A stretch of 64,000 bases of DNA, from positions 53,572 through 117,571 of the forward strand of contig NW_027437444.1 of the NCBI RefSeq assembly GCF_964204645.1, read 5' to 3'. The stretch comes from Tubulanus polymorphus. Its lineage: Eukaryota; Nemertea; Palaeonemertea; Tubulaniformes; Tubulanidae. Shown here piece after piece: positions 54,149 to 63,262 of the stretch (the stretch's first letter is position 1; each line of letters begins with the position of its first letter). The notes beneath the pieces were generated by a model, which had not been told where the DNA came from, did no database searches, and was given only the letters and a program-made list of their open reading frames with translations. The translations under genes were made by a program, and so were the position numbers.

Positions 54149-54266
54149 GACAAAGTCGATCCGTAAAATAGCTCAAATCGTCAGGAAAAGCACATTTCGA
54201 TCCGAAATCGTCGTTGTCCGCGAGAAAAGACGTTTTCTCGTAACATTTTCCCCGTATCGGAAAAAT
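54149..54266 (+). repeat. Divergent monomer type B (GATCCGAAATCG / TCGTAAC)
   Basis: Example of the most distinct recurring monomer type. It has GATCCGAAATCGTCGTTGTC in place of GACCCGAAAACGTCGTTCTC and TCTCGTAACATT in place of TCTCATCACATT. These changes travel together in most copies across the whole window, so type B is a real sub-family and not scattered mutation. The changes put a mismatch in both arms of the central dyad. Type B commonly follows a monomer ending in GTAACTG, as here. A few recombinant forms occur, such as the B middle with the ordinary ATCAC end near 43,565-43,615 and 53,735-53,770, which suggests conversion or unequal exchange between types. Confidence 0.85.
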
Positions 54267-57200
54267 GACAAAGTCGATCCGTAAAAGAGCTCAAATCGTC
54301 AGGAAAAGCACATTTCCACCCGAAAACGTCGTTCTCCGCGAGAAAAGACGTTTCCTCATCACATTTTCCCCGTATCGGAAAAATGACAAAGTCGATCCGT
54401 AAAAGAGCTCAAATCGTCAGGAAAAGCACATTTCGACCCGAAAACGTCGTTCTCCGCGAGAAAAGACGTTTCCTCATCACATTTTCCCCATATCGGAAAA
54501 ATGACAAAGTCGATCCGTAAAAGAGCTCAAATCGTCAGGAAAAGCACATTTCGACCCGAAAACGTCGTTCTCCGAGATAAAAAACGTTTTCTCATCACAT
54601 TTTCCCCGTAACTGAAAAATGACAAAGTCGATCCGTAAAAGAGCTCAAATCGTCAGGAAAAGCACATTTCGACCCGAAAACGTCGTTCTCCGCGAGAAAA
54701 GACGTTTTCTCATCACATTTTCCCCGTAACTGAAAAATGACAAAGTCGATCCGTAAAATAGCTCAAATCGTCAGGAAAAGCACATTTCGACCCGAAAACG
54801 TCGTTCTCCGCGAGAAAACACGTTTTCTCATCACATTTTCCCCGTAACTGAAAAATGACAAAGTCGATCCGTAAAATAGCTCAAATCGTCAGGAAAAGCA
54901 CATTTCGATCCGAAATCGTCGTTGTCCGCGAGAAAAGACGTTTTCTCGTAACATTTTCCCCGTATCGGAAAAATGACAAAGTCTATCCGTAGAAGCGTTC
55001 AAATCGTCAGGAAAAGCACATTTCGACCCGAAAACGTCGTTCTCCGCGAGAAAGACGTTTGCTCATCACATTTCCCCGTATCGGAATACTGACAAAGTCG
55101 ATCCGTAAAATCGTTCAAATCGTCAGGGAAAGCACATTTCGACCCGAAAACGTCGTTCTGCGCGAGAAAAGACTTTTTCTAATCACATTTTCCCCATATC
55201 GGAAAAATGACAAAGTCGATCCGTAAAAGAGCTCAAATCGTCAGGAAAAGCACATTTCGACCCGAAAACGTCGTTCTCCGCGAGAAAAGACGTTTTCTCA
55301 TCACATTTCCCCGTATCGGAAAAATGACAAAGTCGATCCGTAAAAGCATTCAAATCGTCAGGAAAAGCACATTTCGACCCGAAAACATCGTTCTCCGAGA
55401 GAAAAGACGTTTTCTCATCACATTTTCCCCGTAACTGAAAAATGACAAAGTCGATCCGTAAAATAGCTCAACTCGTCAGGAAAAGCACATTTCGACCCGA
55501 AAACGTCGTTCTCCGCGAGAAAAGACGTTTTCTCATCACATTTTCCCCGTATCGGAAAAATGACAAAGTCGATCCGTAAAAGCGTTCAAATCGTCAGGAA
55601 AAGCACATTTCGACCCGAAAACGTCGTTCCCCGCGAGAAAAGACGTTTTCTCATCACATATTACCCCGTAACTGAAAAATGACAAAGTCGATCCGTAAAA
55701 TAGCTCAAATCGTCAGGAAAAGCACATTTCGATCCGAAATCGTCGTTGTCCGCGAGAAAAGACATTTTCTCATCACATTTTCCCCGTATCGGAAAAATGA
55801 CAAAGTCGATCCGTAAAAGAGCTCAAATCGTCAGGAAAAGCACATTTCGACCCGAAAACGTCGTTGTCCGCGAGAAAAGACGTTTTCTCATCACATTTTC
55901 CCCGTATCGGAAAAATGACAAAGTCGATCCGTAAAAGAGCTCAAATCGTCAGGAAAAGCACATTTCGACCCGAAAACGTCGTTCTCCGCGAGAAAAGACG
56001 TTTTCTCATCACATTTTCCCCGTATCGGAAAAATGACAAAGTCGATCCGTAAAAGCGTTCAAATCGTCAGGAAAAGCACATTTCGACCCGAAAACGTCGT
56101 TCTCCGAGAGAAAAGACGTTTTCTCATCACATTTTCCCCGTAACTGAAAAATGACAAAGTCGATCCGTAAAATAGCTCAAATCGTCAGGAAAAGCACATT
56201 TCGATCCGAAATCGTCGTTGTCCGCGAGAAAAGACGTTTTCTCGTAACATTTTCCCCGTATCGGAAAAATGACAAAGTCGATCCGTAAAAGAGCTCAAAT
56301 CGTCAGGAAAAGCACATTTCCACCCGAAAACGTCGTTCTCCGCGAGAAAAGACGTTTCCTCATCACATTTTCCCCCGTATCGGAAAAATGACAAAGTCGA
56401 TCCGTAAAAGAGCTCAAATCGTCAGGAAAAGCACATTTCGACCCGAAAACGTCGTTCTCCGCGAGAAAAGACGTTTCCTCATCACATTTTCCCCATATCG
56501 GAAAAATGACAAAGTCGATCCGTAAAAGAGCTCAAATCGTCAGGAAAAGCACATTTCGACCCGAAAACGTCGTTCTCCGCGAGAAAAGACGTTTTCTCAT
56601 CACATTTCCCCGTATCGGAAAAATGACAAAGTCGATCCGTAAAAGCATTCAAATCGTCAGGAAAAGCACATTTCGACCCGAAAACGTCGTTCTCCGCGAG
56701 AAAAGACGTTTTCTCATCACATTTTCCCCGTATCGGAAAAATGACAAAGTCTATCCGTAGAAGCGTTCAAATCGTCAGGAAAAGCACATTTCGACCCGAA
56801 AACGTCGTTCTCCGCGAGAAAACACGTTTTCTCATCACATTTTCCCCGTATCGGAAAAATGACAAAGTCGATCCGTAAAAGCGTTCAAATCGTCAGGAAA
56901 AGCACATTTCGACCCGAAAACGTCGTTCTCCGAGATAAAAAACGTTTTCTCATCACATTTTCCCCGTAACTGAAAAATGACAAAGTCGATCCGTAAAAGA
57001 GCTCAAATCGTCAGGAAAAGCACATTTCGACCCGAAAACGTCGTTCTCCGCGAGAAAAGACGTTTTCTCATCACATTTTCCCCGTAACTGAAAAATGACA
57101 AAGTCGATCCGTAAAATAGCTCAAATCGTCAGGAAAAGCACATTTCGACCCGAAAACGTCGTTCTCCGCGAGAAAACACGTTTTCTCATCACATTTTCCC

Positions 57201-57924
57201 CGTATCGGAAAAATGACAAAGTCGATCCGTAAAAGCGTTCAAATCGTCAGGAAAAGCACATTTCGACCCGAAAACGTCGTTCTCCGCGAGAAAAGACGTT
57301 TTCTCATCACATTTTCCCCGTATCGGAAAAATGACAAAGTCGATCCGTAAAAGCGTTCAAATCGTCAGGAAAAGTACATTTCGACCCGAAAACGTCGTTC
57401 TCCGAGAGAAAAGACGTTTTCTCATCACATTTTCCCCGTAACTGAAAAATGACAGTGTCGATCCGTAAAATAGCTCAAATCGTCAGGAAAAGCACATTTC
57501 GATCCGAAATCGTCGTTGTCCGCGAGAAAAGACGTTTTCTCGTAACATTTTCCCCGTATCGGAAAAATGACAAAGTCTATCCGTAGAAGCGTTCAAATCG
57601 TCAGGAAAAGCACATTTCGACCCGAAAACGTCGTTCTCCGCGAGAAAGACGTTTGCTCATCACATTTCCCCGTATCGGAATACTGACAAAGTCGATCCGT
57701 AAAATCGTTCAAATCGTCAGGGAAAGCACATTTCGACCCGAAAACGTCGTTCTGCGCGAGAAAAGACTTTTTCTCATCACATTTTCCCCATATCGGAAAA
57801 ATGACAAAGTCGATCCGTAAAAGAGCTCAAATCGTCAGGAAAAGCACATTTCGACCCGAAAACGTCGTTCTCCGCGAGAAAAGACGTTTTCTCATCACAT
57901 TTCCCCGTATCGGAAAAATGACAA

Positions 57925-57948
57925 CTTGAACTTGAACTTGAACTTGAA
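57925..57948 (-). repeat. (TTCAAG)4 microsatellite tail of LINE copy 1
   Basis: Four perfect hexamers, CTTGAA on the plus strand, followed by a partial CTT. The tail abuts satellite directly at GACAA. Several LINE groups end in short tandem repeats instead of poly(A), and this looks like one of those. Confidence 0.85.
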
Positions 57949-58190
57949 CTTTAATTTTATTGCTCCATATAATACCAAGTTACATAGGAAATGACAAGCA
58001 ATAAAATATTAACATCAAGACACAGGGAAAACAGTACAAGAGTGGACATACATTTAAAATCGCTTTTATAATGGATAACATAGGAATAGAGAATATTTAC
58101 AAATAAAATATGTTAAACGTAAAACAAAATATAATATTACAGCAAGGAAACTAGGTGGCGATACAATCAAGTGAATATAATATAAAAGAA
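57949..58190 (-). other. LINE 3' UTR, copy 1
   Basis: About 240 bp of AT-rich sequence between the stop codon and the hexamer tail. No conserved open frame is visible. It differs from the copy-2 UTR at one site I found, AATACCAAG (near 57,971) against AATACACAAG (near 62,333). It presumably contains the 3' end recognised by the LINE reverse transcriptase, which is inference from how LINEs work. Confidence 0.75.
57956..57961 (-). promoter_or_regulatory. Polyadenylation signal AATAAA of LINE copy 1
   Basis: The minus strand reads GCAATAAAATTAAAG just before the hexamer tail. The position, at the end of the 3' UTR and within about 10 bases of the tail, fits a LINE 3' end. Confidence 0.6.
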
Positions 58191-58897
58191 TCAAAGTGTT
58201 GAACGGAGGGCAAATAAAGAGTTAACTAGGTTACACATAAGGCTGGCAATTTCATAGTCTCCGTTGTTATAGGACATCAAAAATAGGAATTTATCGAAAA
58301 CACAAAAAGACTCAAACTCTGTGAAACATACAAGTGAGGATAAAATGGAGACTCTGGCAGGATGAAGCGAGGGACACTCGAGTAAAAAGTGGGATTCGTC
58401 CTCAACGACTTTATTTACAGTACAGTAGAGGCAAAATCTCTCATTGGCTGGTAAAAATGGACGACAGTGACGCCCCGTCTCGATTCTAAGCCGATGGGAA
58501 CCGAGACGCAGTTTGGAAAATTCGCGTCTTTTAAGGAAAGAGTTCGAAATAATATATTTTTCTAGTTCAAAGCGTTTTTTAAAAAGTTTATAAGTCCTTA
58601 ATTTGGGGTTGGAATTACTGTCGTTTATTTGAAATAGCCACGAAGAAGAATAAAAGAGATACATTTTAGACTGGAGCAGCTTGATAATTTTATTGGGGTG
58701 GTTGGAGCCATGATTAGACCAAACACCATGAAGGTCAAATGATTTTAGTATTGAAAAAATTCCAGAACACCAATTTGGGAGTGTGTCCATACTTTGCACA
58801 CAGTCCAGATAGGATTTATACACTAATGAGGCGGGATTCAATTTACAAAGACGAAACCAAAATTTAACCATCAGGGGAATAAATGATACAAGCAAGG
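58191..58897 (-). pseudogene. LINE ORF2 C-terminal fragment (copy 1), 5'-truncated
   Basis: This encodes about 234 residues of the far C-terminal region of a LINE polyprotein, ending in RSTL and a stop. The frame is open throughout. Near residues 155-174 there is C-x2-C-x10-H-x4-C (FCLYC, then EDESHFLLEC), a zinc-knuckle-like motif found after the reverse transcriptase in several LINE families. It is preceded by a basic segment with IETGRHCRP. No polymerase or nuclease motif remains. The open frame continues upstream about 54 codons into satellite (to 59,057), beginning at a TTG. That extension is accidental read-through and the real start codon was lost with the 5' end. An intact frame shows that the insertion is young or recently copied, not that the protein is made. 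Confidence 0.82.
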
Positions 58898-58900
58898 GGT

Positions 58901-61900
58901 CCGTAAAATAGCTCAAATCGTCAGGAAAAGCACATTTCGATCCGAAAACGTCGTTCTCCGAGAGAAAAGACGTTTTCTCATCACATTTTCCCCGTAACTG
59001 AAAATGACAAAGTCGATCCGTAAAATAGCTCAACTCGTCAGGAAAAGCACATTTCAACCCGAAAACGTCGTTCTCCGCGAGAAAAGACGTTTTCTCATCA
59101 CATTTTCCCCGTATCGGAAAAATGACAAAGTCGATCCGTAAAAGCGTTCAAATCGTCAGGAAAAGCACATTTCGACCCGAAAACGTCGTTCCCCGCGAGA
59201 AAAGACGTTTTCTCATCACATATTACCCCGTAACTGAAAAATGACAAAGTCGATCCGTAAAAGCGTTCAAATCGTCAGGAAAAGCACATTTCGACCCGAA
59301 AACGTCGTTCTCATCACATTTTCCCCGTAACTGAAAAATGACAAAGTCGATCCGTAAAAGAGCTCAAATCGTCAGGAAAAGCACATTTCGACCCGAAAAC
59401 GTCGTTCTCCGCGAGAAAAGACGTTTTCTCATCACATTTCCCCGTATCGGAAAAATGACAAAGTCGATCCGTAAAAGCATTCAAATCGTCAGGAAAAGCA
59501 CATTTCGACCCGAAAACGTCGTTCACCGCGAGAAAAGACGTTTTCTCATCACATTTTCCCCGTATCGGAAAAATGACAAAGTCGATCCGTAAAATAGCTC
59601 AACTCGTCAGGAAAAGCACATTTCGACCGAAAACGTCGTTCACCGCGAGAAAAGACGTTTTCTCATCACATTTCCCCGTATCGGAAAAATGACAAAGTCG
59701 ATCCGTAAAAGCATTCAAATCGTCAGGAAAAGCACATTTCGACCCGAAAACGTCGTTCTCCGAGAGAAAAGACGTTTTCTCATCACATTTTCCCCGTAAC
59801 TGAAAAATGACAAAGTCGATCCGTAAAATAGCTCAACTCGTCAGGAAAAGCACATTTCGACCCGAAAACGTCGTTCTCCGCGAGAAAAGACGTTTTCTCA
59901 TCACATTTTCCCCGTATCGGAAAAATGACAAAGTCGATCCGTAAAAGCGTTCAAATCGTCAGGAAAAGCACATTTCGACCCGAAAACGTCGTTCCCCGCG
60001 AGAAAAGACGTTTTCTCATCACATATTACCCCGTAACTGAAAAATGACAAAGTCGATCCGTAAAATAGCTCAAATCGTCAGGAAAAGCACATTTCGATCC
60101 GAAATCGTCGTTGTCCGCGAGAAAAGACGTTTTCTCATCACATTTTCCCCGTATCGGAAAAATGACAAAGTCGATCCGTAAAAGAGCTCAAATCGTCAGG
60201 AAAAGCACATTTCGACCCGAAAACGTCGTTGTCGCGAGAAAAGACGTTTTCTCATCACATTTTCCCCGTATCGGAAAAATGACAAAGTCGATCCGTAAAA
60301 GAGCTCAAATCGTCAGGAAAAGCACATTTCGACCCGAAAACGTCGTTCTCCGCGAGAAAAGACGTTTTCTCATCACATTTTCCCCGTATCGGAAAAATGA
60401 CAAAGTCGATCCGTAAAAGCGTTCAAATCGTCAGGAAAAGCACATTTCGACCCGAAAACGTCGTTCTCCGAGAGAAAAGACGTTTTCTCATCACATTTTC
60501 CCCGTAACTGAAAAATGACAAAGTCGATCCGTAAAATAGCTCAAATCGTCAGGAAAAGCACATTTCGATCCGAAATCGTCGTTGTCCGCGAGAAAAGACG
60601 TTTTCTCGTAACATTTTCCCCGTATCGGAAAAATGACAAAGTCGATCCGTAAAAGAGCTCAAATCGTCAGGAAAAGCACATTTCCACCCGAAAACGTCGT
60701 TCTCCGCGAGAAAAGACGTTTCCTCATCACATTTTCCCCGTATCGGAAAAATGACAAAGTCGATCCGTAAAAGAGCTCAAATCGTCAGGAAAAGCACATT
60801 TCGACCCGAAAACGTCGTTCTCCGCGAGAAAAGACGTTTCCTCATCACATTTTCCCCATATCGGAAAAATGACAAAGTCGATCCGTAAAAGAGCTCAAAT
60901 CGTCAGGAAAAGCACATTTCGACCCGAAAACGTCGTTCTCCGCGAGAAAAGACGTTTTCTCATCACATTTCCCCGTATCGGAAAAATGACAAAGTCGATC
61001 CGTAAAAGCATTCAAATCGTCAGGAAAAGCACATTTCGACCCGAAAACGTCGTTCTCCGCGAGAAAAGACGTTTTCTCATCACATTTTCCCCGTATCGGA
61101 AAAATGACAAAGTCTATCCGTAGAAGCGTTCAAATCGTCAGGAAAAGCACATTTCGACCCGAAAACGTCGTTCTCCGCGAGAAAACACGTTTTCTCATCA
61201 CATTTTCCCCGTATCGGAAAAATGACAAAGTCGATCCGTAAAAGCGTTCAAATCGTCAGGAAAAGCACATTTCGACCCGAAAACGTCGTTCTCCGAGATA
61301 AAAAACGTTTTCTCATCACATTTTCCCCGTAACTGAAAAATGACAAAGTCGATCCGTAAAAGAGCTCAAATCGTCAGGAAAAGCACATTTCGACCCGAAA
61401 ACGTCGTTCTCCGCGAGAAAAGACGTTTTCTCATCACATTTTCCCCGTAACTGAAAAATGACAAAGTCGATCCGTAAAATAGCTCAAATCGTCAGGAAAA
61501 GCACATTTCGACCCGAAAACGTCGTTCTCCGCGAGAAAACACGTTTTCTCATCACATTTTCCCCGTATCGGAAAAATGACAAAGTCGATCCGTAAAAGCG
61601 TTCAAATCGTCAGGAAAAGCACATTTCGACCCGAAAACGTCGTTCTCCGCGAGAAAAGACGTTTTCTCATCACATTTTCCCCGTATCGGAAAAATGACAA
61701 AGTCGATCCGTAAAAGCGTTCAAATCGTCAGGAAAAGTACATTTCGACCCGAAAACGTCGTTCTCCGAGAGAAAAGACGTTTTCTCATCACATTTTCCCC
61801 GTAACTGAAAAATGACAGTGTCGATCCGTAAAATAGCTCAAATCGTCAGGAAAAGCACATTTCGATCCGAAATCGTCGTTGTCCGCGAGAAAAGACGTTT

Positions 61901-62286
61901 TCTCGTAACATTTTCCCCGTATCGGAAAAATGACAAAGTCTATCCGTAGAAGCGTTCAAATCGTCAGGAAAAGCACATTTCGACCGAAAACGTCGTTCTC
62001 CGCGAGAAAGACGTTTGCTCATCACATTTCCCCGTATCGGAATACTGACAAAGTCGATCCGTAAAATCGTTCAAATCGTCAGGGAAAGCACATTTCGACC
62101 CGAAAACGTCGTTCTGCGCGAGAAAAGACTTTTTCTCATCACATTTTCCCCATATCGGAAAAATGACAAAGTCGATCCGTAAAAGAGCTCAAATCGTCAG
62201 GAAAAGCACATTTCGACCCGAAAACGTCGTTCTCCGCGAGAAAAGACGTTTTCTCATCACATTTCCCCGTATCGGAAAAATGACAA
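58901..62286 (+). repeat. 118-bp satellite DNA array, middle block between LINE copies
   Basis: The same satellite, orientation and phase resume immediately after LINE copy 1 at CCGTAAAATAGC and run to LINE copy 2. The block is about 3.4 kb, or about 29 monomers. It includes one shortened 97-bp monomer (59,243-59,339). It contains no gene. Most of it from about 59,805 onward matches about 55,440-57,924 in monomer order, as the right-hand copy of the 4.36-kb unit. Confidence 0.97.
59243..59339 (+). repeat. Shortened 97-bp satellite monomer
   Basis: This monomer reads GTCGTTCTCATCACATT, lacking the 21 bases between two TTCTC copies (monomer positions 66-70 and 87-91). The loss removes the CGC loop and the right arm of the central dyad. 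It looks like a slippage or hairpin-mediated deletion between 5-bp direct repeats. The adjacent monomers are normal length. Confidence 0.8.
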
Positions 62287-62310
62287 CTTGAACTTGAACT
62301 TGAACTTGAA
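62287..62310 (-). repeat. (TTCAAG)4 microsatellite tail of LINE copy 2
   Basis: Four perfect hexamers plus a partial one, the same number as copy 1. Microsatellite tails usually vary quickly, so an equal count supports recent copying. Confidence 0.85.
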
Positions 62311-62553
62311 CTTTAATTTTATTGCTCCATATAATACACAAGTTACATAGGAAATGACAAGCAATAAAATATTAACATCAAGACACAGGGAAAACAGTAC
62401 AAGAGTGGACATACATTTAAAATCGCTTTTATAATGGATAACATAGGAATAGAGAATATTTACAAATAAAATATGTTAAACGTAAAACAAAATATAATAT
62501 TACAGCAAGGAAACTAGGTGGCGATACAATCAAGTGAATATAATATAAAAGAA
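62311..62553 (-). other. LINE 3' UTR, copy 2
   Basis: About 240 bp between the stop codon and the hexamer tail, equivalent to 57,949-58,190. One extra A relative to copy 1 lies near 62,333-62,340. It has no coding content. Confidence 0.75.
62318..62323 (-). promoter_or_regulatory. Polyadenylation signal AATAAA of LINE copy 2
   Basis: Same context as in copy 1: GCAATAAAATTAAAG on the minus strand, immediately before the tail. Confidence 0.6.
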
Positions 62554-63260
62554 TCAAAGTGTTGAACGGAGGGCAAATAAAGAGTTAACTAGGTTACACA
62601 TAAGGCTGGCAATTTCATAGTCTCCGTTGTTATAGGACATCAAAAATAGGAATTTATCGAAAACACAAAAAGACTCAAACTCTGTGAAACATACAAGTGA
62701 GGATAAAATGGAGACTCTGGCAGGATGAAGCGAGGGACACTCGAGTAAAAAGTGGGATTCGTCCTCAACGACTTTATTTACAGTACAGTAGAGGCAAAAT
62801 CTCTCATTGGCTGGTAAAAATGGACGACAGTGACGCCCCGTCTCGATTCTAAGCCGATGGGAACCGAGACGCAGTTTGGAAAATTCGCGTCTTTTAAGGA
62901 AAGAGTTCGAAATAATATATTTTTCTAGTTCAAAGCGTTTTTTAAAAAGTTTATAAGTCCTTAATTTGGGGTTGGAATTACTGTCGTTTATTTGAAATAG
63001 CCACGAAGAAGAATAAAAGAGATACATTTTAGACTGGAGCAGCTTGATAATTTTATTGGGGTGGTTGGAGCCATGATTAGACCAAACACCATGAAGGTCA
63101 AATGATTTTAGTATTGAAAAAATTCCAGAACACCAATTTGGGAGTGTGTCCATACTTTGCACACAGTCCAGATAGGATTTATACACTAATGAGGCGGGAT
63201 TCAATTTACAAAGACGAAACCAAAATTTAACCATCAGGGGAATAAATGATACAAGCAAGG
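62554..63260 (-). pseudogene. LINE ORF2 C-terminal fragment (copy 2), 5'-truncated
   Basis: This has the same predicted C-terminal polyprotein sequence as copy 1, with the same CCHC-type motif and TGA stop (62,554-62,556). The one-base junction difference shifts the frame at the satellite boundary, so the open frame does not run into upstream satellite as it does in copy 1. The only in-frame start near the boundary is a TTG at 63,258, and the first ATG is at the methionine of the FIPLM segment. It is a remnant, not a functional gene. Confidence 0.82.
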
Positions 63261-63262
63261 TC

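Larger units (their letters stand above)
1..57924 (+). repeat. 118-bp satellite DNA array, left block
   Basis: Uninterrupted head-to-tail tandem repeat with a monomer of about 118 bp. A clean example of the majority form is 53,913-54,030, starting at GACAAAGTCG and ending at GGAAAAAT. All monomers point the same way. Variant positions recur. The segment after the start reads AAAAGAGCTC, AAAAGCGTTC, AAAATAGCTC, AAAATCGTTC or AGAAGCGTTC. The middle reads GACCCGAAAACG or GATCCGAAATCG. The end reads GTATCGG or GTAACTG after the C-run, or the run itself changes to ATTACCCC. Some monomers are 117 bp because the T-run before CCCC is one base shorter. Apart from the retrotransposon at its right end I see no gene in this block. 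It is satellite DNA by structure. A centromeric or heterochromatic location is inference only. Confidence 0.98.
57925..58897 (-). mobile_element. 5'-truncated non-LTR retrotransposon (LINE) fragment, copy 1
   Basis: About 973 bp of AT-rich, non-satellite sequence, oriented on the minus strand. Read in that direction it has the C-terminal end of a LINE reverse-transcriptase polyprotein, a TGA stop at 58,191-58,193, about 240 bp of 3' UTR, an AATAAA signal and a (TTCAAG)4 tail. The 5' end is cut off, so the reverse-transcriptase and endonuclease domains are absent, as is usual when target-primed reverse transcription stops early. At the insertion point the monomer is broken after GACAA and resumes at CCGTAAAATAG. 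About 7 bp of target (AGTCGAT) are missing and no target-site duplication is visible. It cannot move on its own. I could not assign a clade. Confidence 0.88.
62287..63260 (-). mobile_element. 5'-truncated non-LTR retrotransposon (LINE) fragment, copy 2
   Basis: About 974 bp, nearly identical to copy 1 throughout, with the same truncation point, the same tail length and the same break in the satellite monomer (GACAA on the left, CCGTAAAATAG on the right). I see one internal one-base difference in the UTR and a small difference at the 5' junction, AAGGGGTCCG at copy 1 against AAGGTCCCG here. Independent insertions would not share truncation and insertion points, so this is a copy of the same insertion made by satellite amplification. 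Confidence 0.9.

Noticed and set aside
1-57924. CRISPR array
   Set aside because: Repeats are contiguous 118-bp units with no unique spacers and no cas genes. The length and structure are those of satellite DNA.
57925-57948. Telomere-like repeat from the CTTGAA hexamers
   Set aside because: Only four copies, always next to the LINE 3' UTR, and not a known telomere motif. It is the LINE tail.
58191-59057. A 288-residue protein joining satellite-encoded residues to the LINE fragment
   Set aside because: The first 54 residues are satellite read in an accidental open frame starting at TTG. The other LINE copy does not keep this extension. Only the LINE part is meaningful, as a remnant.
62287-63260. 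Two independent LINE insertions at a preferred site
   Set aside because: Shared 5' truncation, tail length and flanking rare satellite variants are far better explained by duplication of one insertion.
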